Below, one piece after another: positions 1 to 12,500 of a DNA stretch of 64,000 nt. The notes under the pieces were generated by a model. That model ran no database searches, was not told the origin of the DNA, and saw only the letters and a program-made list of their open reading frames with translations. Numbering within the stretch: position 1 is the stretch's first letter; each line of letters starts with the position of its first letter. Source of the DNA: Asterochloris sp. CNOR1. Taxonomy: Eukaryota > Chlorophyta > Trebouxiophyceae > Trebouxiales > Trebouxiaceae. Both the position numbers and the translations under genes were made by a program. Location: assembly GCA_963969365.1 (NCBI GenBank), contig OZ017749.1, positions 434,001-498,000 of the forward strand. Direction: 5' to 3'.

Positions 1-2271
1 CTTGTTGCCACCCGCAGCCAAAAAAGCGCGCTGCTGGTCTCCCAAAGTTCGCGTGACCTGCTCATACACTCTGTGTCTGATCTCATAGGACCTGAAATCA
101 ACTGTACGGGTTTTGAAGTCGCCTGCACAGCAGTGGTGGCAGGGTTGGGTGACTGCAAACTCGGCAGTTACACGACTGCAGTGCTGTTCACCACTAGACA
201 GGAATGCTAACCAGATCTCCAAGCAGGAGCTGAGATCAGGAGTAGCCTATGGCTGGCAGTGTCAGGGACCCCCACTGCGTCAGGGTGAAGCCTGAGACCA
301 ACTGTTCCCACACGAGATTGTCCAAAGCATCCTCAGCATCAGCCAAAGGGTCATTCTTCGGGTCGGCAAAGACCTGCCGGGGGATGCCACCAAGAGATTT
401 GAGGCGCTCCTTGACCTGCATGCAGCTTTTGATGGTGGCAAACCTTGGCCTGGAGCAAGGCGCGCTCTACAATTGCATGGTGAGCAGCAGGGCGAGATGA
501 CACGGTTGGGCAAGTTCAGTGACTCTTTTGCTGCCAGCTCACCAGCGAGCGACTCAGCTGTGGGTGCAATTTTGCCGCCACCTTGGAAATCTCAGTTGGG
601 GTCCAAGGATCCATGATGAGGGCCTGACTGGAGACAGTCATGAATTGTTTCTGATAGTCCTTGAAGCGATCAGGCTTGTAGGAGTGGGCCACAAGGCTCA
701 GATCAAACCTGTACATTGCATTGGCAAGGGGACTGCATCATCCACCAGGTAGCATAGCCACCCTCTTGGAGCAACTGCAGCAAGGACCACATGCTGGCAC
801 CTACTGTAGGCTCACAATGCTTGAGATTGTGGCTCATTTCATCTGCGTGCTGTCTTCTGTGCCAGATGACAGCAAGCCTACCTTGCTGGCTTGCTCAACA
901 GTGATCTGCTTGACTCCACCTTTGCCGTCAAAGACAAAAAAATTCCCTGCCAACCCGAGTTTCAGCATGCCAGAGCACCTCCTTGCCATCTTGAAGCAAC
1001 CTGCAGCATTGTCAGGATTGAGGACTGCGCAGCGCAGGGTGCATGCCCAGATGGATCGCTGGGTGCTAGTCTGCCCTTGGCAACGGTTGCACAGCAGGAG
1101 TCAGGCCACACCTCACTGTATGCATCCCCCAAGCACCCTGAGCTGCCCTCACTTGATGAGGGCCCACACCAGCCACCACGACTTGCCAATCCCTGCGTTG
1201 CCGCTGACCACAAAGCCCTTGAGGCTGCTGTCGGTGACATGGTCCCAGAGCGCCTCATAGACTTCGCGCACGAACAGGTCTTGTCCCCCTCCCAAGCATG
1301 GGACCGGCACAGGGAAGTGCAGGAAGCCGTCCTTATCTAATTGCTTGGGAAACTTGGGGATGGCCGCCGCAAAGTCGATCCATTCTTGAGCGGTTTCCAG
1401 CCCTGCAGGGCAGCACCCTAAAGTCAGTCCTCCTGCCGTGGCGCGCACGGAGCCAAGGTCTAGCAGCCGACCAAAGGTTGCGGGCCGTCACACCATGCTG
1501 GGCAGCAGCAGGTCTTGCAACGACCCAAGGCTCCACCGATTGAGAGCTGATCAATGTCTCCAGGATGCTTCACCGCGTCCCATGTGCAGCAGGAGGCCAC
1601 CAGATTCCTTTGAAAAGGTGCAGCGACCAGCAGGGCAGCATGGCGCTTCCGTGCAATTGTGCAGCTGTCAGGTCAGCCACATGCAAAGGTGCAGTGCAAG
1701 CTGATGCCGCCTGCTCCAGCACTTGCCACCATGCTGCCACCTCCAAGGAGCTGCCCTACCATCATGCCTTACGGTCACTTGACAAGGCGAAGACGCGGCG
1801 GCAGGGACGAGGGGCTTCTGCAAGGTGTGGTGCGCAGCATGCAAATCGCCTGTGCCCTGAGGTGCCCTGTTGCGTGCATAGCCCCGACTCCTGCTGGTGC
1901 CGCCAATTGCAGCAGGTGGACCACCGCAGCCACCGCCACTACCTGGGAACTCAGGTGCTAACGGGACCTCTTGCCGCAGGATGCTGGACGGGCCAAACAA
2001 GGTGGGCTGCCTGCCACCCTGCATCAGGCGCTGTGCCCCACTGCTTCAGGCGCTGCTCACCTCCACGCTGGGGTTCCAGCCGATCCCGCTCACTCAGCAG
2101 CTTCTTCTCAGCTGCAATCCGCAGCTCCATGGCTTCCTTCAGTCGGTCCAGCTTAGTCTGATCTGGATTGTCCTTCAGCAGCTCCTCCTCCAGTTCCTCC
2201 TCCAGTTCCTCCAGTCTGTCCTGGACTCTGTGCAGCCGGTCCTTGACCCTTTGCAAATCCTCCGCCTGCAT
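1..2271 (-). CDS. Crinkler/RHS-like P-loop NTPase, C-terminus beyond window
   Basis: A spliced minus-strand gene starts at the ATG at 2271 and leaves the window at position 1. Exon 1 (2271-2061) encodes a highly charged coiled coil (LEELEEELEEELL, then AAEKKLLSERDRLE) and ends at a GAG-GTGAGC donor. An exon at 1402-1153 contains FVREVYEALWDHV followed by GNAGIGKSWWLVWALI, a Walker A-type loop. The exon near 1000-882 (VLWHAETRVGREFFVFDG), one near 706-520 (LIMDPWTPTEISKVAAKL), one near 421-270 (LKSLGGIPRQVF) and one reaching the edge (DFRSYEIRHRVYEQV) follow the order seen in Crinkler (CRN) and retrotransposon-hot-spot (RHS) family NTPases, where a GG-P-R-VF element follows the P-loop domain. 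Family members occur widely in protists and algae, often in lineage-specific expansions. The region between 2061 and 1402 is not resolved into exons. Family membership is inferred from motif order; the cellular role is unknown. Confidence 0.6.
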
Positions 2272-3029
2272 GCAAGAGCTGCCAGCTTGAGGTTGTAAGA
2301 CAGCACAGCTCAGAGCATGCAGAGGTCACTCTCAGGGGACCTTGGCAGAGTGTTCAGTCATGACGACCTTGCATGTCCGCGACATGCAGCCTGCAGCAGT
2401 GTCAACCCTGTCAGCATGCAGGAGGGTGCCTGACTGGCACAGTGGGCGGCAGGGTCCGGTGCCTGCCACCTGAGAGAGGGCACAAGATGTTTCCTGAACT
2501 GGCTGCAACCACCCTACTGGGGCACCGCACTGCTCCACTGGCTACCACTCCCACTAAACTACATCAGGGCGGTCTGTGCTGACGCCTCTGCTTGGACAGA
2601 GCCAGCATGTGGCACCACATGGCTTGCCTGTGAGGAAGGGCCCCCTGTGCTCTTGCTGGCTGCTCTCTGTAATCTACCCTTCCTGCTACTGCTCGAAAGA
2701 CCAGTCCATACAACTCCCCGAGGCCTCCAACAAGAAAGCCAGCCATTTGCAGCATGCACGGCTGCAGGCACATCAGCTAAACAAGCCCTCTACCTCAGCA
2801 AATTGCAGGTCCCCGTGTCGAGTCTGCGCCTGGCTGCTGGGCAGTGTACAGCAAAGGTTTCCATCTTGTTGGTGGCCCAAGTCAATCTACAGCTTCGGAC
2901 TCTTGCCGCCAGATCCGTGTCCGGTGTGCAGTCACTCAATGGTGTTTCATGTGGTCAACAGTCAGACTCTCGACCTAGACGCTAGGTCAAATAACCCTAG
3001 CGCGCCAAACCAGATCGACCCACCCCTTC
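2272..3029. other. Intergenic region between divergent CRN-like genes
   Basis: These 758 bases separate the divergent starts of the CRN-like NTPase (minus) and the CRN-type kinase gene (plus). I see no convincing conserved coding signal; open frames here lack any recognisable motif. It probably holds both promoters, but no specific element is recognisable. Confidence 0.35.
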
Positions 3030-6000
3030 ATGCAGCACTACCAGGTGCCATCTGCTGAGTACAGCAGCTACATCAAACATGTCATCAGCCTGGGGCTGGC
3101 TGAGGACTACATTGCACATTTGCGTGCCAGATGCTCCCCAAACAGCCCCCCTTCCCTCCAAGCCTGCAGACACCTGTCTGGACTGGTGGATGATATCCAG
3201 CCAGTGCCGGCTGGTGTGCACAGTTTAGAGACTTGGGGCCAGCAGAAAGGAGCACCAGTCTCAGAGGCAGCAGTTGGCTTGGCAGCAGCCATGCCTAAGA
3301 CGCCTGAGGAGGAAGCTCGAATCCTACACATCACCCAGGGGATCAATGCCCGTCATGCTGTCGCTAAGCCACAAAACACAGTCCAGGCTGAAAAGTCTGC
3401 TGCCAAGCTCTGGAAGGTAGGCACCGCATGGCCTTTACTTCTGTTCTTTTCGCGCCCTTGAGGCTTCCAAGGCCATGTCACTGACACACATGTGGTCCTG
3501 CAGAGATACTGTGAGCAGGAGGCGCACCGGTACCCTGATGGCGACCTCATGTCTCAGGCCAAAATTCTTGAGTTCTCGGTGTGGCTTGTGGATGAGGCAG
3601 TGCAGCAGAATGGTGCTCGCTACTCGTTCAGCAGCTTCTCCCGCTTCACCACATTCTTCTCACAGCTGTGGTCTTGCTGGTGCAGGCACTATGGCGCTGA
3701 TGTCCACGAGGCAGTGGCTTCAGCAGGAGCTGGGGGTTCTCAAGCTGGCGAGCAGCGTGGACAGTCAGAATGAGGGAGACAAGTACTCTCGGGGGCCCGC
3801 AACAGTGGCAACTTGGAATGTGACAGGCTCCATACGAGAGCACGTGCAGGATGCAGATGATGTGCGTCTCCTGCACCCCCCGCTCAGCCAGGATTGGGAG
3901 CTGGATGCTGGCACAAAGGAGGGCATTGTGACCAGCTTCATCCACACCATCACCAGGTGCCTCAGCTCCCCACGCAGCTGCCAGATGCTTGCCAGATGTA
4001 GCAATATTCTGGTGCAGTCACCATGCTGAGGCCCGCCTGTTTGCTCAGATGTCTCTCTCTCTGCAGAGGAGTCACAAACCTGCTCCACAGAGTGGCTGGT
4101 GTTGAAGACGAGGGACGGTACCTCTGGACTTTGCTGCAGGCTACTACATCCATCTCTCAGCCTGCGACTGGGCCAACGGTATCTGTGAGCAAAGGGCAGG
4201 TTGCAGCCGCAGAGGCGCAGCCAGACAGCCCACTGATGCAGGCAGCTGCCAGCAGGCCAGCAGCAACCAGTGACGCAGCAAGGTGTGTCGCAGCTGCAGC
4301 GACTCCCTCTGGTGGCCAGAAGCAGCGCAGAGGTTTTGTGGACGTGGGGCTTGAGGACGGAGTGACGCAGCGCAAGTTGATGGCTTGGGAGCTGAAGCGC
4401 CCCAGCGTGATCCCGGTAGCACAGCAGGGTGCGCCAGATGCAGTCGCCTGCTGGGACATCCGCTCAGGTGATGCTCCGCCATGCACTAGCATGCTTGACC
4501 GGTGGGTACCTTTGGTAGCTGCTGGTGCAGTCATCAAGCTTGTCGCCTGGCTCACAGTAAGTGAATCAAATGCAGGCAAGGGTGAGGGGGTCGACCTGGG
4601 AGGCATTGCCTCAGGTGTGGTGGACAACATCGTCGAGGTCATCTGCCAGCTGTGGCTCTACCTGGCAAGGCAAGTTGCATGCATGCTGCGCAGCGTGTGC
4701 CTCAGCTGCCCATGGACACTGTGCGCATCTGCAGCACCATTTCTGCCAGCATCTCACTGCTCTGCATTCCCGCGAGCGTGGCCTGGCTGCAGCCTGCAGC
4801 ACAGTTATGCTGCTTCATTGGCCAGTGGTGACTGGCTGTGCTCTTCTGCAGGAATACTGCCCGCTATGGTGTGATCACCATGGGGCGGACCTGGTACTTT
4901 TGCAAGGTGGACAATGGTGCTCTGCACATCTCACCGCCTGGGACAGCAGGGACCCTCCACTGCTGGCAGCTGTGTCATACATCATGAGCAAGGCATGGGA
5001 GGACCAGGCCAAGACCATCTCAGACTTCCCAACAGGTCAGGTGGAAGCCACGCCTCGCAGCGTGTTGTTGAGTTGCACGTGCCCCACTTCAAGGTGGCTG
5101 CCAAGCTTCTTACCAGCCTTTGGCTGCATCAACATCCTTATTGCGCCCCGTGCCGCCGCCGGCAAAGGGACCCCAGTGCAGGCCATGTTGCAATCAGCCC
5201 TGGCCCGCCACCCTGCCAGCTCCTTGCTGGCTGCTCCCCAAGCCACCAGTCCAGGTGCAGGTCCAAAGCCACGGGACAGCTACAGCAGCTCCGAAAACCA
5301 TGCGGGGACCAGTTCAGAAGATGGCATGGACAGCGACTACCAAGAAGGAGGATGGACAAACACACCATCAGAAGCACGTACTAGCACATGGTGCGCCCAG
5401 CAGCTCGACGCTCAGCTGCTGTTGTCTGGTGATGCTCACCTGAGTGAAGGCTGCCCGGCCAGCCTGACTTGCTGAGCCTGTGCAGGCTGAGCCAGCAGAA
5501 CATGAATCTCGTACTGCTCTGAGCATGCTACTCTGCTTTAGTCAAGTCTTGCCTGGCAGCTTCCCAAGCGCACTGGCATGTGCCTGCCTGCAGGCACGGC
5601 GCAGGCAGCCACCCTAACGTCCAGGAGAACCAGGAAGCAGCAGTCAGACCACAGGACGCACAGTCAGGCTGGGCTGCTTCCCAGGCTGCAAGACTGCCCT
5701 GCAGAGAAGCTGGAGATGCAGGCGCAGCCATTTGCCCACAGCTGGAGCGGGCGCCTGTGGCGTGGGCACATTGGCAGCGTGGAGGTGGTCTACAAGCTCG
5801 CTCTCATCAACTCTGCCAGGGGCAAGGTGCACAGCTAAAAGCCTAGGTGCCATGCCCTGTACCTGCCACTTTGCTGGGCCGCCGGACTGTCAGCTGCGGT
5901 GCATCAGGCCTTGCTTGACACGCAGTGCATGGTGCTTCTCTATCTTTGCGCTGTATACTCCATCACAGGAGCACCAGAGCTCAGCAAGCCTATGACATGC

Positions 6001-6398
6001 AGGTACTGCTGAATGGAATCCTGGCCTACATGCGGCTGGTCCACCTCTGGAGCCAGCATGTGCCCAAGTTGTGGTACTGCGGCACGACCTGCAACGGCAG
6101 CGTGCTGGTGCTGGCCACAGAGCTGCTGTTGGGCGCCTCGCTGGCGCAGCATGGCTTGATCAGCCAGGAAGCTGCACAGGATGCTCTGGCTGCGCTGAGC
6201 GCTGTGCATGCCGCTGGCGTGCTGCATGGCAACATTCACGCTGAGAACGTAATGCTGCTTTCGAGTGACGCCCGCCCCTGTGTGCAACTGCTAGATTTTG
6301 GATGTGCACAAGATGCTCAGCCTGACAGGATGAGTAGGGAAAGCAAGCAGTTCAAGCAACTGTTGAACAAGCTCGCCAAGCCTGCATCAGTTCAGTGA
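3030..6398 (+). CDS. Crinkler-type kinase-like protein with recombinase-like N-terminal segment
   Basis: Exon 1 runs from the ATG at 3030 to 3416, and exon 2 starts at 3504. Their junction reads NTVQAEKSAAKLWK-RYCEQE, then YPDGDLMSQAKILEF. This resembles the N-terminal SAM-like core-binding region of tyrosine recombinases of the Crypton/Gcr1 kind; no catalytic recombinase domain is visible. Middle exons (about 3690-3955, and from 4065) include DVGLEDGVTQRKLMAWELKR and, near 4855-4930, RYGVITMGRTWYFCKVDNG, a pattern typical of the region before CRN-associated kinase domains. A weak N-lobe (GRLWRGHIGSVEVVYKLAL, near 5745) is followed by the last exon (5969-6398). That exon carries AGVLHGNIHAENVMLL and VQLLDFGCA, matching the kinase catalytic loop and DFG. 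The usual catalytic Asp of the HxD motif is Asn here and the glycine loop is poor, so it may be a pseudokinase. Exon borders between 3660 and 5969 are not fully resolved. Confidence 0.55.
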
Positions 6399-6849
6399 TG
6401 TTCTGCATCTTGTGTGGACGTCTCTGTGTTTGGCACCCACCAAGTTAGGAGATGTATATTGCCCTACTGAGACAGGGGCTCACCTGGAGCCCACTGGCTG
6501 CCAGATGCAACAACTTGGATGGGGGACTTAACGTTTTGGTGGCTCTCAAGACCCTGCTCAGCACTTCAGACAGCACCTGCGATGATTCTCAAATGCTGCA
6601 AACAAGGCAGCATTGCGGGGTGTCACATGGCCTGTAATCTTGTGACCTAGTTAGTTTGAGCATCCGCCCAACCAAGTGAACGTGTGTACACTTCTTGATG
6701 CCAATGGGCAGAGGCAAAGGAAGGCATGCAGGGACTGGCAGACAAAAGGCAGCCAGCAATGCAGCTGTCTTGCAAGCAGTGTGTCCCTGATGCAGTGCTC
6801 TCAATGCACTTCGTGCAGCCATGCCCACACAGGATTCAGGTGCCTGCAG
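6399..6849. other. Intergenic region and probable first exon of the RNF32 gene
   Basis: This stretch separates the kinase-like stop codon at 6398 from the first recognised RNF32 exon at 6850. The true start codon and first exon of RNF32 probably lie here, but none of the ATGs (for example the one near 6702) gives a convincing conserved N-terminus. Confidence 0.3.
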
Positions 6850-9323
6850 GTGGCCCTGCAGGACCACTTTGCAAGGATGCTGCAGATCTCGTCTGGCGCC
6901 AGGCTCAAGCCAGTGTCATATGAGCCAGTGAGTAGGCTGCATGCACAGACTGCAAGCGCTAGCTATTCCCTGTGCCTTTCAGGCATTGCCACGTCTGTCT
7001 ATGTGGTGGGCAAACGAGCTGAGCAATGCTGCAGGGAGCAGACATGACCCTTGCACAGCGGTACGGCCTGGTCAAGCAGCCCCCCAAGCTGCTGAATGAA
7101 ATGCAGTGGAGGGCAGTGCATGCAAAGTCTCAGGCGCGTGAGGACAGCACGGGGGAGTGCTGCATTTGCCGCGAGCACTTTGGCCCGGGGGAGCAGGTCC
7201 TGCTGAGCTGCAGCCACAGCTTCCATCGCGACTGCCTGGCGAGCTTCGAAAGGTGGGGCGTGCGAGATCTGGCATGTGTGCTGCATGCACAGCTGCGACC
7301 AGGCGCGCAACTGCAGTTCGTCCAGCTGAGTGCATTGGCAGAGGCACTATGACAAGCTGGCTTCATGCCTCCCAGCATTCTGCGCTTCTTTTCATCCTGG
7401 AGCTATGTGCACGCCCTATGCCCGTTGAAGGCATGCCAGGCCAGCGCTGGTGCCACTCCCCGCACCTCAGGCGCTCTGAGGAGCAGTTGGGAGCCCATTG
7501 CAGGTACGCTCGGCAGCGCTGCTGCCCCCTGTGCCGGGCAGAGACCTACCAGAAGCGGCGCATCACTGACGGCCGCGAGGTGCACCGCCATCGCTGCGCA
7601 GTTCGCGTGCAGGCGGTGCGTTCACAAGCCTGTCTGGGGCCCTGCCAGAGCGCGTAGCGGTGGATGTTTTCAGCAGGCAGGGTGATGTGTTGCTTGCCTG
7701 TGTGGTGTGGCAGTTGTTGCCAAGAGAGGGGCACTGGCCTGGCCCATCGCCGCAAAGGCGGGATCCATCTCTGCGGATCATCTCTGCTGACTTGCGGGTT
7801 GAACTCAGGTCAGGCAGCAAGGCATGATTCAGGCGAGGTGCACTACCAGCCTTGCTTGCCAGAACGTGAGCTCCAGGTCACCATCAAGCAGCAGCCTGTG
7901 TTTGCTGCAGGCTGTGCGTGGGTGGCTGGGGCGCAAGTGGTACCGCCAGCTGCGGCGGCACCTGCCCCCGCAGGATCACCGCCTACGCAGCAAGTGGGCG
8001 GCTGAGCAACTGCAGGTGGGGCGGGGGCAGAAGTTTGAAATGCCTTCTGATTGTGCTCGAGATGCTGTCGCCTGGCTGCGGGACAAGATGCTGTGTTGCT
8101 GATGATGGCCTGGGCAGTGTGAACTGCTTTTGTGGGAATGAGTCCTTACATGAGCTGTGGTTGCATGAGCCCTTTGTATGGGCGGTCAAGGAGAAGGCTG
8201 CCGCGACAATCTGTGTGCCATGGCAGTGCCTTGAGGGCTGCCCAGAAGCACCAGGCAGCGGGACTATGCCAAGATGGGCTTGCGGCGCCTGGTGACTTTT
8301 CAGTGACAGGTTGCGCATGGTGGTGCCCCTGAGGGCCGCAAGGCTGCCACACACCTCTGTGCAGCCAGCACAGGGCCCAGCTGCAGTCCCCCTGGTCACT
8401 GCCCAGGACCAGCATTACATTACAGCAGCCCTGAGGGCTGCCAAGCAGCCCCTGTGTTCAGGAAGGCAGCTCAGCTGCTTTGAAATTTGCTCCTCCAGCA
8501 GGGGTTCAGAGGTAAGCAGCTGTCCCTCTATGCTGCAGGACAGGACTAGACAGTTCATGAAGAACATGGCTGCAGAGAGGGAAGACCTGGACGCCTTGTT
8601 TGCTCAGCTGGATGCAGCCGCCAGCGAGAGCCGCCTGCTGTTTGCAGCGCTTGAGGGCCTCAGCAGCAACCCTGCGCCTGCTGCTGCTGCAGCTGTTGCA
8701 GCCAATGCAGCCAGCCAAGCCCCATCTGCCCAGAATGCAGCGCTGCAGGCAGCGCAGGCTGCCCTCCTTGTAGAGGCTGACAGCCTCTCCGGCTCAGGGG
8801 GGTTGCAGGTGCCTGCCTACGTACATATGGGCAGCCCTCTCATTGTGGAGGAGCCTGTGGATGCAGCAGAAGTGGGGACTCTCTGCTGCCCTGCAGATGG
8901 CCTGCAGGACATCAATTGGTAAGCAGTTGAGTTCAAACTCATGGCAGGCACCCACAGAGGAGCCTTGACAGGCTCAAGTGCACATGCATGAGCGGCGTGC
9001 TTCAGCAGTGCAAGATGATGTTTGCTGGGCTTGCATGGTCAGCCCTGTTGGGACAGGGGAGTACCCCTGAGGCGCTGGCTGATGTGCCTTGCAGGGAGGC
9101 GGTCAAGCAGAGGGCGCGGCTGCGTGCTTGCGCCGAGTGCCCCATTTGCCTGCACCAGTTAGAACGAGAGGGCAGATGTGAGGCCCAGGCACTGTTGAGC
9201 TGCACACATGTCTACCACCTGGACTGCATCACGGCCTTTGAGACATTTGAAGCCGCCAGGGCTGGCCAGCCTGCTTGCCCTTGCTGCAGAGCAGCTTATA
9301 GCCGGGTAGTGGTCCATCTTTGA
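6850..9323 (+). CDS. RNF32: RING finger protein 32 ortholog (RING-IQ-RING)
   Basis: Resolved exons are 6850-6927, 7035-7252, 7504-7615, 7911-8015, 8539-8918 and 9095-9323, all in consistent phase and ending at the TGA at 9321-9323. The order of parts matches animal RNF32. There is a first RING-H2 (CCICREHFGPGEQVLLSC, then HSFHRDC, with CPLC on the next exon), then GREVHRHRC, then an IQ motif (VQAAVRGWLGRKWYRQLR). A helical linker follows (EDLDALFAQLDAAASESR), then INWEAVKQRARLRACAECPIC and a second RING-H2 ending CPCCRAAY. The split of RING1 between exons and the GRKWYR element are especially diagnostic. RNF32 is presumed to be an E3 ubiquitin ligase or scaffold, with the IQ motif a potential calmodulin site. 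An Ala-rich stretch near 8680-8780 extends the linker. The N-terminal exon is missing from this model. Confidence 0.85.
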
Positions 9324-9512
9324 CTGTGGTGTGCTATTACACATTGTTTTGGCATCCTCAGTGGAGAAATGCGAGCACTTTTGAAATGGCGATGAAATGT
9401 CAGAGCAGGGTCATCATTGGGCAAAGCGTTTGTGAGTCGACGCTGCCAGTCAAGGTCAGACTGTCTCCAGAACCAACTCTACAGGCTGCAGCCAATGCTG
9501 GGCACTGCCGGC
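9324..9512. other. Convergent intergenic region RNF32 / CCT4
   Basis: The stop codons of RNF32 (plus) and CCT4 (minus) are only 189 bases apart, so the two 3' UTRs probably overlap. A TGTAA on the minus strand at 9348-9344 fits the chlorophyte polyadenylation signal and would serve CCT4. No plus-strand TGTAA was found right after RNF32. Confidence 0.4.
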
Positions 9513-12500
9513 CTATCTGGTGGGCACAATGTCATCTGCAGCAGGGACAGGACAAAGTCAGTCGAAGCCCCTGCCTGGGCGCTCAGCCTTCCAGCAGGTT
9601 GCACAGCGGCAAAGTGAGAGCCAAGCAGACGCCCTTCATTGCAGGCAGACTGTGCACGACCGACAACCAAGACGTGGCCGTGTCAAGCTGAAGTGAGCCA
9701 TGCCTACCCAAGGTAGACTGCATCTCACAGAGATGAGCTGATGCCACAGACACACCTATTTTGAGGATCATGCGGACGCACTCGCAGGCCAGGTTGATGG
9801 CCGACGAGGTGACTAGTAGGGGCTGCACCACATCCTCCTGAAGCATGTCGCTGACCGTGCTCCTGCAGCCACATTGCTGCATGTGTGATGAATGTGGGCG
9901 CTACAAGAGCACATGGCATGCATTGTGCAGCGCAGAAGGTATGGCAATGATGGCAAAGCACTGCTCTGTCTCTCCATTTGTTTACAAACGCTTTGCATTG
10001 GCAAGCTTGAAAGAATGCTGGGACCAAGAAACAGTCCAGGGAGTGTCATAACATGTCAACAGTCCTGCTCAAACCAATGCCCACAAGTCCATGAGCTCAT
10101 GCGGCACACATACCCGCAGATGTTGTGCAGCAGGCCGAGCTCAGCGCCTGCCTGCATGATGTGGCAGGGAGGTGGCCTAGCCCAAAGCCTCAGACCAGCT
10201 GACCTGCGGACATTGATGCCGGCCGCCTTCATGCCGCTGGCATGCTTATTCCGCAGCTCAGTGACAATCTGGATGGGATTGAGCCCGGCATTCTCAGCCA
10301 GCGTGTAGGGGATGACCTCCAGAGCCTCAGCAAAGGCCCGCACGCAGTAGCTCTCCATTCCCTGCAGACAAGCGCCAGGCCAGGGTCTTTCACAAGCTCA
10401 CTTTGAGGAGAAGTAGTGCTGACAACACCCTTCACTCACGACAGTTCCCTGCTGTCAGCAGCATGCCAGATCACAACTTCCCTTGTAGAGGGGGGCGGCA
10501 ATCTTACGAGACTTATGCACAGAGCAGCTCTCTGATTGCACACAGGTGACACTCACATCAGAGATTGATACAAAGCTGCACATGCGGCAGACTGATGCTG
10601 AGAAGTCAGCGAACAAGGTATGCTGGCACAATCCCATGTGTGCGGCCCAGGACGCTCTATAACGGGTGCAGGCTTCACTGCCTCACAACCACTGGAGCGA
10701 AGCACCAGCCTCATTCCCACCTGCAGCTCCTTGGCCCACTTGCTGAGTTGGGTGGTCATCTCCACCTCAGGGGCCGCCCCTCCCGCGATCAGCGCCCGCT
10801 TGTGCACCAGGCACCGTATCACGCACAGAGCATCGTGCAGGGAGCGTTCTGCCTCCTCCAGCACCAGCTTGTTGCTGCCGCGCAGCAGCACAGTGGCCGT
10901 CTTGCCCTTATCCTGGATGCCAGAGACCTTGACGATCTTGCCCTTGCCAACCTGCAGGGCACCACGGTGGACCACACTGAAATGGAACGAGTGCTGCGGC
11001 GCAGCAGGGTGATAGCCAGCTTGCCCCTGTCCCAAGTGCCTCAAGGCCTGCACAGCTTGTCCTTTCCAGACTCCAGGGGGAAGGCAACGTGACGGACAGC
11101 AAGGTGCCTGTGGCAGTCACATGGGTCATACTGCAGTCCACCAGCAGCATTCTTTCCAAATGAAAGACAGTCTGCTCATTCGTGCTCTAGAGTCCAACAG
11201 CTCGCAGCTGCTGGCCTTTGCTTGATGTGTGCAGCAGGCAGCAGTCAGCGCCAGGTGGCCTGGCCCAACACTCTTTCCTGCCTGAGCCCTTGCAACCCCA
11301 GGAGACGTCCAGCCAGCTCCCGTCACATGTTGAACAGGGCTGGTATCGCCCAGCTTCTCAACTACCAGCACACAGAGGCCCTTCGCAGAGCGCCAGACTT
11401 GCACTCACCTTGCCTTGCATCCCCCATCAGCCCAACAACGCTTGTTGCTGGACACCACACACCTAAGGTGCAGGCAGCCCTCAACCACGAACCCACCTGC
11501 ACCTCCTCCACCAGGGCTGCGCTGCCCAGCTTCTCCTTCTTCATGTGGTCGGGATGCGCAATGGGCAGGCAGCCCAATGTCTTGCTGATGTACTCAATGT
11601 CGTCCCTCTCCACATCCCGGACCACCATGATCTTGGCCTTGGCCTGCACGGCAACAGCATGAGCGCAGCAATCGGTGGCTGCCTCTGGCTGGCAGGTGCT
11701 TGAGGGTGACGCCGGCATTGGCGTGCAGAGCACTTCAAGGCAAATGAAATAAAAACGTGCAACAAACTCTAGATCAACAGGCTGGCAGAGTATTGAGCCC
11801 AGCCTCAGCCTGCAGGGTAGCAGGCCGCAAGACAAGGCCTTTCCCTTCCAGGCTCCCCGTCCCTGCACAGAAAGTGCCTCATGTGCTTCATTGGGATATA
11901 ACCAGGCAGTTGGCAGCTCGCTGTTTTCCTGCTCCTATGCACGTAGCAGAGACTGCCATTGCTGCTCTGGGTCTGCCCATACACAGCCGGGAGCTGCCAT
12001 GACCAGGTGTGGCAGGGACATGCTCGTGCAGCGTGGGTGTCTGGGCTGAGATCTTGGCCGCAATCCCGCATTACCAGCAGGTGTCATTTTGGCGCCGATG
12101 CCAGCAGGGCCCTGCCTAGGCGGTGCAGGGAGCAGTGGTGACTGCATCAGCATGCCACTGCTGACAGGCTGGCAAGCACACTGGACACCAAGGACACAAG
12201 CTGGCATCTGCTGAACATGACCGTGCTGCAGATCAGAAGCCCAGCCAGTCGTCACTGACGACGCAGCACCCACCAGGTAATGCAGAGAGAGGTCGGTGAC
12301 CGCATCGCGCAGAATGCTCTTCTGGATGAGCAACACGTTGCACCCGCTGGCACGGATCTTCTTGATCATCTGCAGGATGTAGTTGCGCTCCTCTTTGAGG
12401 ATGCGGTCCATCTGCTGGTAGTCGCTGATGACCACCTGCAAGCCAGGCAGTAACGTTTCCACCTGGTGTTGCGCCTATCTGGTAGGCTTACCCGCATCTG

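Noticed and set aside
721-1340. Long plus-strand open frames of 149-179 codons
   Set aside because: They are antisense to the CRN-like NTPase exons, whose minus-strand frame carries recognisable motifs.
7610-7911. A fifth GC-AG intron in RNF32 (CAG-GCGGTG)
   Set aside because: A GT donor three bases later gives VQAAVRGW, which matches the spacing of animal RNF32 exactly.
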